DNA of 64,000 bases from JBCCTX01 sp965263105 (GCA_965263105.1 CBDHGL010000003.1:1736001-1800000); one strand, 5' to 3'; counted from the first letter of the stretch, positions 8,855 to 18,634 are shown. The notes: generated from the sequence alone by a model not told the origin. Numbers and translations are program-made.

Positions 8855-8887
8855 AAGAACCATCTCCTCCGGGGGGATGGTTCTTTA
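8855..8887 (+). terminator. Rho-independent terminator after the HtrA gene
   Basis: AAGAACCATC pairs perfectly with GATGGTTCTT, extended by TCC/GGG, around a five-base loop. A short T-rich tail (CTTTAATG) follows. It sits in the 73-bp gap between the HtrA-type gene and hemB. The U tail is weak, so termination may be partial. Confidence 0.6.
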
Positions 8888-8897
8888 ATGGTTAATC

Positions 8898-9869
8898 ATG
8901 CGTATTAGACCCAGAAGAAACCGTAGAACACCCGCAATTCGGCGATTGGTACAAGAGACTACTCTAAGTCTTAAAAAAGTGATCTATCCTCTTTTTATTG
9001 CTGAGGATAGGTCTGCCCGGGAAGAAATACCCTCTATGCCGGGTATCTATAGGTGGGGGATTGATAAGATGTTAGACGAAATACAGGCCTGTAAAGAATT
9101 GGGGCTATTTTCCTTTATTTTATTCCCTGCTATCCCCGAACACCAGAAAGATACCTATGCTACTTATAGCTATCAGCCAGGTAACTTTTATCTTCAGGCG
9201 ATTCGGGAAGCCAAATTGCAACACCCCGATGTATGCATTCTTACAGATGTTGCCATGGATCCCTACAGTTCTGATGGCCACGATGGACTCGTGCAAGACG
9301 GGAAAATCCTGAATGATGAGACCCTCCCAATTCTGGCCAAAATGGCCCTGGAACAAGCGAGGGCTGGGGCCGATATATTGGGTCCATCGGATATGATGGA
9401 TGGGCGAATTGGCTATATCCGAGATACCTTAGATGGAGCAGGGTTTACCGAAGTAGGAATTATGTCTTATTGTGCCAAGTATGCCAGTAGTTTTTACGGC
9501 CCCTTCCGAGATGCTTTGGAGTCGGCCCCTAAGGAGGGGGATAAAAAAACCTATCAAATGGACCCTGCTAACCGTAGGGAAGCACTACGAGAGGCAGAGT
9601 TAGATGAAGCTGAAGGAGCTGATTACCTCATGGTCAAGCCTGCTTTAATGTATTTAGATGTCATCTCTCAGTTGAAGGATCAAAGTGATCTGCCTATCGT
9701 CGCCTATCAAGTAAGTGGAGAATATAGTATGCTCCATGCCGCTGCCCAGAAAGGTTGGTTAGACCTAGAATCCTGTATGCTCGAGTCCCTAATGAGCATT
9801 CACAGAGCCGGTGCTGATATCGTCATAAGCTATTTTGCCAAAGCTTTGGCAAAAAGTTTGCAACAATGA
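8898..9869 (+). CDS. hemB: Delta-aminolevulinic acid dehydratase (porphobilinogen synthase)
   Basis: A 323-residue enzyme that condenses two 5-aminolevulinate molecules to porphobilinogen in haem synthesis. The two active-site lysines are K194 (SYCAKYAS) and K247 (LMVKPAL). The metal site reads DVAMDPYSSDGHDG: aspartates replace the three cysteines of the zinc enzymes. This is the pattern of the magnesium- or potassium-dependent class, so zinc independence can be inferred. The start MRIRPRRNRRTPAIR is typical of the family. No other hem gene is adjacent. Confidence 0.95.
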   Translation: MRIRPRRNRRTPAIRRLVQETTLSLKKVIYPLFIAEDRSAREEIPSMPGIYRWGIDKMLDEIQACKELGLFSFILFPAIPEHQKDTYATYSYQPGNFYLQAIREAKLQHPDVCILTDVAMDPYSSDGHDGLVQDGKILNDETLPILAKMALEQARAGADILGPSDMMDGRIGYIRDTLDGAGFTEVGIMSYCAKYASSFYGPFRDALESAPKEGDKKTYQMDPANRREALREAELDEAEGADYLMVKPALMYLDVISQLKDQSDLPIVAYQVSGEYSMLHAAAQKGWLDLESCMLESLMSIHRAGADIVISYFAKALAKSLQQ

Positions 9870-9959
9870 AAGTTTTGATGGGAAATTCAGTATTTAGGCC
9901 TTTTGAATTTGAGATTTTTTTACATTTTTAAGGAACATAGACCCTCTTAGAAATTCCGT

Positions 9960-12900
9960 ATGCGATATCATTTTATGTATTGGCATCAACTTGTGGGAAT
10001 TTGTCTGATTATTTTCCCCCAATCTTTGCTTAATGCCCAGATTTCTGGTTTTCCTGAAGCAACTAATCCCCGATATTCTTATTTCAAACTTTTTCAGGAA
10101 GCCAAGGAGTTATATGACAAAGCCTTGTATGGGGCTGCAAGGGAAGAGTTTGGCCAATTTCTTTTGATGGAAGAAAATGCTCCACAAAGAGAAGGGGTTA
10201 ATAATGATCTGCATGCTGAAGCTCGATACTACCAGGCCATGAGTGCCTATTTTTTGACACAGAATGATGCCATTGAACTCTTAGATGAGTTTGTAGAAAC
10301 CTATCCCGAAAATTCTCATGCTGTCCATGCCCAATTTTATAAGGGAAAATATTTCTTCGAAAGGCGGGACTATCAGCGGACCATTGAGGTACTAAGAGAG
10401 ATCAGTGCTCCTTCCTATAGTTTAGGGACAGAATCGCAAAACGAATATTTCTTTTTGATGGGCTACAGTTATTTTTCTGAACAGGGAAATGAGTTAGCAG
10501 ATCCCCAAATGGCTGTGGACTATTTTAGTAGGCTTTCTGATAAGAATAACCTCTATGTGGAAGAGGCTTTATATTACAAAGCTATTATTCAATATAAAGA
10601 AGCGGTTAGGATGGAATTGGATCCTTACAGTGGGGAGGACTACAAATCTATGTATCGGGAGGCAAAGAGAGCCTTTTTAGACCTTTCCAAGTCTCGGAAG
10701 TATGGCCCTCAAACCCGTCTTTACCTGGCAAATACCTATTTAAAACTCGACGAACGCGCGCAATTGTTTGCCCTTGCGGAAGATCTGATGGCCAATCGCT
10801 CCAATTCGGTAAACGCGGAACTCTATCACCTGGTAGCGAATGCTTTTTATGACAGTGCTTCCAATGTGGTAGGAATTCCTGCAAATGTTTTCAATGATAT
10901 GAGTAGGGAAGATTTGATGGATGAGGCCTATGCCAATACCATTCGGTACTTCGATGAGTTTTTGAGGAGAAAAGGGAAAATGGGGCGTACGGACTATTTT
11001 CGTTTGGGCTATTCGTTGTATTACCTCAATAATTATGAAGATGCCATTAGGGCCTTTCAGCAGGTGCTTGGACAACCCGATTCCCTCACCCGGAATAGCT
11101 CTTATTTTCTGGGCTTTTCCTACATTGAAACCGGAGAATTGGACGATGCCAAATTGGCCTTTGGCAAGGTCATAGCCCGTACCGAAGGATATGGAAGAGA
11201 CGCATATGGCTTTCCCCTACAAGAAGATATTGTCCAAAATGCCTATTATCAATATGCCAAGCTGGCCTTTGCTACAGGTGACTACAATAGAGCCCGAGAG
11301 GCCTTGATTGAAATAGAAGAATACTTCCCGAATTTCCCGAAGATTAATGATGTGAGGAAACTATTGGGAGAAGTGTGGGTACAAAACCGAGATTACCAGG
11401 AAGCCATTCAATATTTCGAATCTATTCCCTTAAACGATCCTGAGGCGCGGAGTATTTACCAGCAGGCTTTGTACCATTACGGATTGGAGCTATACGAGCA
11501 AGGAGCATTTGACCAAGCCGATGTCTACCTCAATCGGGCTATTTCCCTTAATGCAGATAATGACCGGACTTTGGCAGCTCGATTTTGGCTCGCAGAAAAT
11601 ACCTTTCAAGCAGGGGATTATGCTTTGGCGAATCAACGATACAATGATTTCCTTCAAAAGCCTGGGGCTAATGGGAATCCCTATTATTCTGCTTCCTACT
11701 ACGGCCTGGGATGGAGTAATTTTAAAGATAAGAAATACGCCAAAGCCTTTGACTACTTTGAACAGTTTACTCGAATGGGAGCCTCCAGGACTCCCGGGAA
11801 TATTCTGGCGGATGCCTACCTTAGGGCTGGAGATTGCTTGTTCTTACTACGCCGATATAACCAAGCCCAAACTTATTATGATAAGGTGGCAAGGGCTGGA
11901 GATAAGTTTAAGGAAAGTGTTCAATATGCCTTGTATCAGACCGCAGAAGGCCTATATCGGCAGCGGAAGTATCGGGAATCGGTTAACACCTTTGATAAGC
12001 TGATTCAGGCTTATGCGGGTGAACCCATTGAAGACAATGCCCTAGACCGAATATCAGAGATTTATATTACCTGGTTAAAAGAATATCGTACAGGAGCTCG
12101 CTACGCCACTCGATTAGTGGAGAAATATCCCAATAGTCGATTAGCTCCAGACGCTTATGCCCGGCTAGCCTTGGCTGCCTATGAGTCTGGTAATTCAAAT
12201 GCTGCTATCAGATATTTCCAGAAGATTTTGACGGATTATGGCCACAACAAGAAGAACGCTGAAATAGCCCTAAGCAATCTGGCTAATTTACTGCCGGAGA
12301 ATGAATTCGATCGAATTTTAAGGGATTATCGCAACCGCAATCCTGAGCTCAATGAGAATGTGGCAACCCTAACCTTTAATACAGGCATGGAGCGTTATTA
12401 TGCGGGAAACTACAATTCTGCGATTAGTCAATTTTCTGATTATATCAAAAACTTTCGCAATGGCCCGGATTACTTCAATTCTCTCTTTTTTCGGGCCAAA
12501 TCCTTCATAGCTCTCAACCGAGTTCCTCAGGCCCTAAATGACCTAGAGCAAATATACGCTGGGAACAAAAATGACCAAACCAATGCAGCCTTATTAGAGG
12601 CTGCGGAAATTTATTATGGCCAACAGCAATACCAAAAGAGTATGCAACTCTTTGACCGTCTATCTGTTGTGGCTGAAGCTGCTACCAATCGGGCTATTGC
12701 TTTATTTGGTGTAGCCAAGAATTTGCGTGCTCTAGGAGATTACGCTCAGGCCCAACGAGTCTTAGAAGATATTTCTGCTGATCCCCAAGTAGATGGGGAC
12801 TTACAGGTTCGAGCCCAAGTGGAAATTGGACAGGGATTGATTCTCCAGAAACGCTATGGAGAGGCGACGCGGATTCTTCAAGAAGTGGAGCAAAACAATT

Positions 12901-13217
12901 CCAATGAATTCGCCGCACGTAGCCAATACCTTATCATACGCATCTTGTTTGAGCAAGCTAATTATGGGGGAGTCGTGGATGCTGGGAAGTATATGAATAA
13001 TACCTATCCTTCCTATAACCTGCTAAAGGCTGAGGCAAATCTAGTTATGGCTGAAGCATACTACCAACTTGGAGAAGTATGGCAGGCTAAAGGTGCGCTG
13101 GAAAGATTGATCCAGGAAGACCGCTTTCCAGAAATACAGGAAAGGGCGCGCATACGACTGGAAGAGATTGAAGCTGCCGAGGCCAATAACCCCGTCCAAC
13201 CCTTTAATAACAACTAG
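9960..13217 (+). CDS. Large secreted or periplasmic TPR protein
   Basis: A 1085-residue protein with an N-terminal signal peptide (hydrophobic LVGICLIIFPQSLL, likely cleavage after LLNAQ) and an almost continuous array of tetratricopeptide-like helical repeats. Recurrent patterns are YNxAxxYxxKVA, YxxAIxxFxxxL and AxYxLGxxxF. Such arrays act as scaffolds; the closest described Bacteroidota relatives are annotated only as TPR or YbgF/Tol-Pal-like proteins. It is followed after 28 bp by an outer-membrane barrel gene on the same strand, so the two are probably co-transcribed and may act together at the outer membrane. The exact function is not known. Confidence 0.8.
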   Translation: MRYHFMYWHQLVGICLIIFPQSLLNAQISGFPEATNPRYSYFKLFQEAKELYDKALYGAAREEFGQFLLMEENAPQREGVNNDLHAEARYYQAMSAYFLTQNDAIELLDEFVETYPENSHAVHAQFYKGKYFFERRDYQRTIEVLREISAPSYSLGTESQNEYFFLMGYSYFSEQGNELADPQMAVDYFSRLSDKNNLYVEEALYYKAIIQYKEAVRMELDPYSGEDYKSMYREAKRAFLDLSKSRKYGPQTRLYLANTYLKLDERAQLFALAEDLMANRSNSVNAELYHLVANAFYDSASNVVGIPANVFNDMSREDLMDEAYANTIRYFDEFLRRKGKMGRTDYFRLGYSLYYLNNYEDAIRAFQQVLGQPDSLTRNSSYFLGFSYIETGELDDAKLAFGKVIARTEGYGRDAYGFPLQEDIVQNAYYQYAKLAFATGDYNRAREALIEIEEYFPNFPKINDVRKLLGEVWVQNRDYQEAIQYFESIPLNDPEARSIYQQALYHYGLELYEQGAFDQADVYLNRAISLNADNDRTLAARFWLAENTFQAGDYALANQRYNDFLQKPGANGNPYYSASYYGLGWSNFKDKKYAKAFDYFEQFTRMGASRTPGNILADAYLRAGDCLFLLRRYNQAQTYYDKVARAGDKFKESVQYALYQTAEGLYRQRKYRESVNTFDKLIQAYAGEPIEDNALDRISEIYITWLKEYRTGARYATRLVEKYPNSRLAPDAYARLALAAYESGNSNAAIRYFQKILTDYGHNKKNAEIALSNLANLLPENEFDRILRDYRNRNPELNENVATLTFNTGMERYYAGNYNSAISQFSDYIKNFRNGPDYFNSLFFRAKSFIALNRVPQALNDLEQIYAGNKNDQTNAALLEAAEIYYGQQQYQKSMQLFDRLSVVAEAATNRAIALFGVAKNLRALGDYAQAQRVLEDISADPQVDGDLQVRAQVEIGQGLILQKRYGEATRILQEVEQNNSNEFAARSQYLIIRILFEQANYGGVVDAGKYMNNTYPSYNLLKAEANLVMAEAYYQLGEVWQAKGALERLIQEDRFPEIQERARIRLEEIEAAEANNPVQPFNNN

Positions 13218-13245
13218 CCAAATCCGCTAAGTAAATGAATCTCCG

Positions 13246-14952
13246 ATGAACCATTATTTCATGTGTATATCCCTGAAAGTTAGCCGAACTGCCATCAGAA
13301 ATATTTTGTGCTGGGCCCTTTTTCTACCTGTATGCCAAGTGTATGCGCAAAATGATGTCTTGGGAGGCCAGGATACTTTAGTCCTGGAAAATGACCGAAT
13401 CGAAGATGTAATCGATAGTGAAAAGCCTCTGCTTAGGACTCCAAAGGCTGATATTCCCCCTCCCTCTGTCAATAGGTTTACTTATGAGCCCCTCGATGTT
13501 TTTATGGAAACCGATTATACTCCTCGTCCTCCCCAGGTGCAGCCTCTTGAACCCCCAGGAAGGGAAAAGCTCTATCACAATATGCTTAAGCTACAATTTG
13601 GCCGCTATGTTACGCCTCATGCTACCCTCTACCTCAATAATGGGCCTGACCGAAATAATGATTTGGGTTTGCAGTTTACCCACGAATCTTCCCACAATGA
13701 TGAAGTAACTTATCGAAGGTATAGAGAGGACTACGGAACTATTTATGGTTCTACCCAGTCTGGCGATAAGGAATATAAGGGAAGTCTGAGCATTTATAAC
13801 ACCCAATATTTCAATTTTGTTGACCCTATTGCTGCTGGTATAGAAAATCTGAGGGATGAAGTTCGCGAGCCTATAGAAGATAGTATTCGTATGAGTTTCA
13901 CTCGATTAGACCTAAAAGGAAGCCTTCAATCCCTACAAAATGATAAAAAAACTTACTTCTATAATTTAGATGGAAGGGTTAGGTATTACAATGGTAAAAG
14001 AGAAAACAGCGAACTACATCTAACGCTTAATCCCAGTGGCGGGGTCGAAATAACGGATGACCTTATTCTCGATGCTGATTTGGGGTTTACTTATACCCGA
14101 GCGGATATTGGTTTATCTGTACAAGACCGAACCTTTTTTACAGCTATTCCCTCTCTCAATTTTTCAAGTGGGAATTTCAAAGGAAAGGTGGGACTTGTAT
14201 ATAATGCCTATAACAATGACGTAGATACAGCTTCAATTTCTAATCTGGGCCCCATCGCGGAACTATCCTACTCCCTTGCTGAAGGGTTCACCCTGATGGC
14301 TGGGGTCAGTTCCGGAATGAAGTACAACCACTACTTCGACATGATTTACACCAATAGGTACCTGAGTCGCGATGTCGAAATTAGGCCTACTATTGAAAAA
14401 TTTCAGGTTTATGGGGGGATAAAGGGCAAAGTAGCTAATTCTATAGATTACTCTGCCAAGGTTTACTTCAAGCGTCTTGAGAATGCACTTGTATTTACCG
14501 TCCCCTTTGATCAAGCTTATTTCCAAGCCAGTTATGACTCCTTGGTGGAGGTCCTGGGGATAACAGGCGAAATAAAATATCAGCTAGATGAGGCAATAAG
14601 TCTGGGGGGAAATCTTACCTATGAGAATTTCACCATGTCCCAGCTTGCAAAATATTTTCATGTAGCACCCTTTCGGGCAGATGCCTTTGTGCGTTACAAT
14701 TGGAAGGATAAACTTCTGGCGCAGGCCAGTCTTGGTTTCTTCAGCAATACACCGATGGGCTTAGATGAAAATGGGAATGAGTTTACTAGAGATGCACTTC
14801 CTTTACTTAACTTACATGCGGAATATAAGGTGTTAGAACGTTTTTATGTACATTTAGCAGTTGATAACATTTTGGATTTTAGTTATCAAAGATGGTTGTT
14901 TTATCCGGAAAGAAACTTCGATATAAAAGGAGGGGTTTCGATTATTTTTTAA
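13246..14952 (+). CDS. Outer-membrane beta-barrel protein (TonB-dependent receptor-like barrel)
   Basis: A 568-residue protein with a signal peptide (ILCWALFLPVCQVYAQ) followed by a proline-rich stretch (residues 65-105). The rest consists of alternating polar/aromatic strands such as DADLGFTYTRADIGL and ASLGFFSNTPMGL. It ends in phenylalanine (GGVSIIF), the usual beta-barrel assembly signal. The C-terminal part resembles TonB-dependent receptor barrels, but no plug domain or TonB box is visible and it is shorter than a full receptor. It lies 28 bp after the TPR gene; a structural or transport partnership with that protein is inferred, not shown. Confidence 0.75.
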   Translation: MNHYFMCISLKVSRTAIRNILCWALFLPVCQVYAQNDVLGGQDTLVLENDRIEDVIDSEKPLLRTPKADIPPPSVNRFTYEPLDVFMETDYTPRPPQVQPLEPPGREKLYHNMLKLQFGRYVTPHATLYLNNGPDRNNDLGLQFTHESSHNDEVTYRRYREDYGTIYGSTQSGDKEYKGSLSIYNTQYFNFVDPIAAGIENLRDEVREPIEDSIRMSFTRLDLKGSLQSLQNDKKTYFYNLDGRVRYYNGKRENSELHLTLNPSGGVEITDDLILDADLGFTYTRADIGLSVQDRTFFTAIPSLNFSSGNFKGKVGLVYNAYNNDVDTASISNLGPIAELSYSLAEGFTLMAGVSSGMKYNHYFDMIYTNRYLSRDVEIRPTIEKFQVYGGIKGKVANSIDYSAKVYFKRLENALVFTVPFDQAYFQASYDSLVEVLGITGEIKYQLDEAISLGGNLTYENFTMSQLAKYFHVAPFRADAFVRYNWKDKLLAQASLGFFSNTPMGLDENGNEFTRDALPLLNLHAEYKVLERFYVHLAVDNILDFSYQRWLFYPERNFDIKGGVSIIF

Positions 14953-14969
14953 AGTTGAAAAATTACAAA

Positions 14970-14977
14970 TACTTTTG
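14970..14977 (+). promoter_or_regulatory. Candidate -7 box for the HU-like/SPOR gene
   Basis: TACTTTTG followed by CA matches the Bacteroidota -7 element TAnnTTTG. A TTTT lies 19 bp upstream as a weak -33 element. The distance to the ATG at 15053 is 75 bp, so the HU-like/SPOR and triple-SPOR genes may form their own transcript, separate from the TPR-barrel pair. Confidence 0.5.
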
Positions 14978-15052
14978 CATCTTTAGGTAGGAAGAATAGT
15001 TGAGTAGCCTAAACGTTTGACCCAACGGTATTTTTTTCAAAAAATGCAATAA

Positions 15053-16315
15053 ATGAACCTTAGCAACGATATATATTTGAGAAGTGCCTTCAAAGAGCTG
15101 GATTCATTTGCAATTGCAGGGATCGGTACTTTTCGAAAAGTATATCACGCAGCGAGAGAGGAGTCATTTTTAGGCGAGTTTTTACCTCCTAGTGTATCAG
15201 TTGAATTTGTCTCTAAAGTGGATGAGAAGTTGCTGTTGGAAGATTATTTGATGCATTCCATCCATCTAGATAAGCATACTGCTCTACACATGACTCAAGA
15301 TATTCGGAAGAGCATCTTGACTTCTTTAGCTACTCAAGGCACCTATGAGATTTCAGGTATTGGTGCGCTTAAAAGAGATGCTCAGGGAGGTATTCACTTT
15401 ATATCTGATTCTATTAAAGATGGTTTTTTTTCCGGTGATTACTTTGGTTTTCAGCCTTTAAAGTTGAGTGTTTTAGAAGAAAAAGATCAACCGATTGCGG
15501 AAACTATGATTCAGGAAGAGCAACAAACTCCATCAGCTAGCCTTGCAGAAGGATATTGGTTTGGCTGGAAGTCTACGGCTATTTTAGGTATCGTTTTTCT
15601 GTTTGGCGTATACCTCTTCATTATGGATGGCCCAGTAAGGTCTACCCTGAGGAGAGCTTCCCTGGTGGAAGGCCTTAAGGTGAGGAATCTTGGGCCCGAA
15701 GCGCAATTTTTGGCAGATAATTTTGAACCCCTACCGACTGTTCCGGAGGAAACCATGGAGGATCCTTTTGCAGACCAATCTAATATCTTTCCAGAAGAAA
15801 CATCTGTTGAAGGATCTGAGCCTGTAAATGCAGAAGATTCCGAGAAAAAGAAGACAGAAATTACAAGGTCTAACCCAATAGCTTCTGCAGAGAAACCTGA
15901 AGCAACTACAAAACAAGTTAACCCGTCTAGCCCGATTACTAGTGAAACCCTCTACAATCCCTCCAATAAAGGGGTCTTTCGGGGCGAAGGGGCGAACGGA
16001 GAGGCTAGTGAAGAGGAAGTTTTTATTCCTCAATCCAATGTTTCAGCCCTCAGCGATGATGCATTTAGACAAAGGATCCCTCAATCTGGCTTATATCATG
16101 TGATTTCTGGCAGTTTTAAACTTCAAAGAGATGCCGAGCAGGTTGTCAGCGAAATGCTGCGTAGGGGCTATGATGCCCAGGTGCTCACTTCAGCCCCCAC
16201 TACACATAGAGTTTCTGTATTCCGCTCTGCAGATAGGAAAGAAGCTGAATCTTTTGCTGCCAAACTCAAAAGTCGAGGGGTGCCTAAGTCTTGGATTTTC
16301 CATGATAGGTTTTAG
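15053..16315 (+). CDS. Membrane protein with N-terminal HU-like (CCDC81-type) region and C-terminal SPOR domain
   Basis: A 420-residue protein. Residues 1-140 resemble the HU-like CCDC81-type domain pair found in Bacteroidota SPOR proteins (FAIAGIGTFRKV and YEISGIGALKRD are the two beta-hairpin motifs). Residues 172-191 form one membrane helix (TAILGIVFLFGVYLFIMD). A low-complexity acidic linker follows (about 220-330). Residues 343-420 are a SPOR domain (YHVISGSFKLQRDAE, then VSVFRS). The topology therefore puts an HU-like domain in the cytoplasm and a peptidoglycan-binding SPOR domain in the periplasm. SPOR domains bind denuded glycan strands at division septa. A link between nucleoid or cytoplasmic partners and the septal wall is an inference. 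Confidence 0.82.
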   Translation: MNLSNDIYLRSAFKELDSFAIAGIGTFRKVYHAAREESFLGEFLPPSVSVEFVSKVDEKLLLEDYLMHSIHLDKHTALHMTQDIRKSILTSLATQGTYEISGIGALKRDAQGGIHFISDSIKDGFFSGDYFGFQPLKLSVLEEKDQPIAETMIQEEQQTPSASLAEGYWFGWKSTAILGIVFLFGVYLFIMDGPVRSTLRRASLVEGLKVRNLGPEAQFLADNFEPLPTVPEETMEDPFADQSNIFPEETSVEGSEPVNAEDSEKKKTEITRSNPIASAEKPEATTKQVNPSSPITSETLYNPSNKGVFRGEGANGEASEEEVFIPQSNVSALSDDAFRQRIPQSGLYHVISGSFKLQRDAEQVVSEMLRRGYDAQVLTSAPTTHRVSVFRSADRKEAESFAAKLKSRGVPKSWIFHDRF

Positions 16316-16367
16316 TAAACCTAACCCCTTCTACCGTATTATCTAGCACATTCTAATTATTGAATCC

Positions 16368-17396
16368 ATGTTTTTAGTTGAGGAATCTGTTAAAAGGCTA
16401 TGTGTGAAAATGAGTCTTTTTTCCTTCTTAATTTTATTTTTCCTTAAAATTTCATTAGCTCAGTCCTTTATATCAGCACCTGCCTATCACCTGATTATAG
16501 CTAGCTATAAATCCTTTGAGGCAGCAAATAATTTTGTAGAAGTCCTACAGCAAAAGGGTATTCAAGCCTATATCGTTTTTCCAGAAGCCGAAGGAAATGT
16601 CTATCGGGTTTCTATCTATGGGTCTCCAGATAAAGCGATGGTTTCGAGTTACAAAGGCCAAATGAAAAATAGGTATGAAGGATGGATTTATTTTCAGGAT
16701 GTTCCAGAACAATTGAAGAATCAAACTCCCCGGCTAAGTGCTGTTCAAGGAACTATTGCTAGCCCTAGCCGCCCAATGAATAACCCCAGGCAAGACCTTA
16801 TCCCCGGACTTGAAAATCCCCGGGGAGTAATGTACTACTTGATTCTAGGTAGTTATGATTCCTATGAAGCAGCTCAGAAAAGAGCTGATGCTCTCAGAAC
16901 AAACAAGTACGAACCCGACATTCTCCTCCCTACAGCGAATACGCCAAAATACCGAGTATATGTATATGCTACAGGTGATAAGGCCGAAATTGAAGCATAT
17001 GCCAACAGATTAGAAACTACTCACCGTCAAAGTGGGTGGATATATGCTCAACCCGTAGAACTTATGCCTTTTGAGAATGGATTGCCTGAGCCAAGTTTTG
17101 CTTCAAGAGGACAAAATAGCCGCCCGCTTCCTCAGGAAAATCCTCGGATGCAGCCAAGCCCCGTATCTTTCAATTTTTACCTTATTGCGGCTAGTTTTAA
17201 AAAATTAAAGCAGGCACAGCAATTTGCTCAAGAACTTGTTCGGGAAGGTTTTTCTCCTCTTATTTTGACCGATGATGGATCAAATGGGCATTATAGGGTT
17301 TCTATTTATCACGCCTATTCACGAGATGAGGTGCAGTATTACGCAGACCAATTGCGCAAAACCCAAGGCAAAAAATATTGGGTATTTCAGCCTTAA
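16368..17396 (+). CDS. Secreted protein with three SPOR-like domains
   Basis: A 342-residue protein with an N-terminal signal sequence (LFSFLILFFLKISLAQ) and three homologous domains at about 39-110, 154-228 and 268-342. Each begins Y-[HY]-L-I-x-x-S-[YF] (YHLIIASY, YYLILGSY, FYLIAASF) and contains a [YR]RV-[SY]-[IV]-Y strand (YRVSIYG, YRVYVYA, YRVSIYH). These are SPOR features. Proline-rich linkers separate them. A start at the internal Met15 (16410) is possible, but the first ATG keeps basic residues before the hydrophobic core. It follows the HU-like/SPOR gene by 52 bp, and its end overlaps the convergent anti-sigma gene by 4 bp. The role is probably glycan binding at the cell wall. Confidence 0.78.
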   Translation: MFLVEESVKRLCVKMSLFSFLILFFLKISLAQSFISAPAYHLIIASYKSFEAANNFVEVLQQKGIQAYIVFPEAEGNVYRVSIYGSPDKAMVSSYKGQMKNRYEGWIYFQDVPEQLKNQTPRLSAVQGTIASPSRPMNNPRQDLIPGLENPRGVMYYLILGSYDSYEAAQKRADALRTNKYEPDILLPTANTPKYRVYVYATGDKAEIEAYANRLETTHRQSGWIYAQPVELMPFENGLPEPSFASRGQNSRPLPQENPRMQPSPVSFNFYLIAASFKKLKQAQQFAQELVREGFSPLILTDDGSNGHYRVSIYHAYSRDEVQYYADQLRKTQGKKYWVFQP

Positions 17397-18634
17397 AGTT
17401 TTTGCAAGACTTCCTGTGCCTGGTAGCGATAGGGATTGGGGTAAGTAGAAATTTCTTTCAATAACCTCCGGGCTTCCCCCTGTCTACCCGTAGCCAAATA
17501 AATTCGGGACAAATACCAACCCGCAGAGCTAGCAGCCCAATCAGTCTGTTCGTAAACTTCAGAACTGGAAGAAAGTAAATGGTAGAGTTCCCGCTCGGCT
17601 TCGCGGTATCTTTCATAGGTAAAATACCAAATACCCATATTGGCTTTAAAGGTTCTCTGGACCTCTTCATTGGAAGTTTTGCGTTGAGGCTTTGCCAAAT
17701 ACATCTGGCTTCTAGCAGGCAAATCTGTGGGTTGAATCTTGTCCAATTCTTCCATAGAATAAGAGGAAACTCTTTCTTCTGCCATGGGAGGTCTTGACCT
17801 AGAAGATAGCTTCTTGCCCATGCTTAACTGCATGTTAACCTTCTTTAATGGACTAGATATATAGGGTAAGAAGACTTGTGAGCTCAATGGTGCTTGCTCT
17901 GAATTTTTGGAGATCGATAAATTTGTATCCTGAGATAAGTTTTCTTCTTTCTCAATATCAAACACATAGGGAGGATGGATAGAGGGATAGGGGAGTGTTT
18001 CTGTCTTTTTTGCCTTATTCCTTAAGACGGCTTCTCCCAACATAGACTTTTCCTTTTTCAGGCTCCGAGTAGACTTGGCGCTCTGTCTTGCTTCGGCAAT
18101 AGCAGGGGGAGTGAGTGAGGGACTTGTGACCTTGCGATCAAGATTCTTTGAAGGAGTTTCAGCAGAGCCAGGAGTTCCTTCTTCCGATTCGGAAAGTGGG
18201 GCATCGGAGTGCTTTTGTTCACCTTGTTCAAAATGGTTATTAGCCAGCCTTTCTGCTTTCTGATTAGGTATCCACAATATCATGAACAGCACCAGAATTA
18301 CCGCAGCAATTCCTGCCATGGACGCAAGAAAAGGATTGAACTGGATATCAGGACGTACACGGGAGGATCTTTTGGTAGCAATTGGGGTATTAGGAATAAT
18401 TCGGCTGTTCAGTCTCTCTTGTGTTTTTCGCTGAATCCTACGGATATGTTTGGAGACTTTTTGAGGTTGCTCCACCCATTTCAACCCTTCCAAGGCATCT
18501 TGAGCCATGGGGTTTTCTGCTAGATACGACTCCATAGCGAGCTTGCCTTCCTCAGATAATTCTCCGAGTAAGTATGCCTGAAATTCCTCCCTTCCAGGCC
18601 CGCCGCTCTGGGGTGCCCTGTTCTTATCCCTCAT
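17393..18634 (-). CDS. Probable membrane anti-sigma factor with C-terminal TPR-like region
   Basis: A 413-residue protein. The N-terminus (EFQAYLLGELSEEGKLAMESYL) looks like the short sigma-binding domain of Bacteroidota anti-sigma factors, without the zinc-binding HxxxCxxC motif. One membrane helix lies at residues 102-124 (FLASMAGIAAVILVLFMILW). A long low-complexity Ser/Lys/Glu linker follows, and then a C-terminal region with TPR-like helices (WYFTYERYREAERELYHLL, WYLSRIYLATGRQGEARRLL). Its start overlaps the sigma gene by 11 bp, so translation is probably coupled. The periplasmic TPR end is a likely sensor or docking part, by inference. Confidence 0.72.
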   Translation of the reverse strand: MRDKNRAPQSGGPGREEFQAYLLGELSEEGKLAMESYLAENPMAQDALEGLKWVEQPQKVSKHIRRIQRKTQERLNSRIIPNTPIATKRSSRVRPDIQFNPFLASMAGIAAVILVLFMILWIPNQKAERLANNHFEQGEQKHSDAPLSESEEGTPGSAETPSKNLDRKVTSPSLTPPAIAEARQSAKSTRSLKKEKSMLGEAVLRNKAKKTETLPYPSIHPPYVFDIEKEENLSQDTNLSISKNSEQAPLSSQVFLPYISSPLKKVNMQLSMGKKLSSRSRPPMAEERVSSYSMEELDKIQPTDLPARSQMYLAKPQRKTSNEEVQRTFKANMGIWYFTYERYREAERELYHLLSSSSEVYEQTDWAASSAGWYLSRIYLATGRQGEARRLLKEISTYPNPYRYQAQEVLQKL

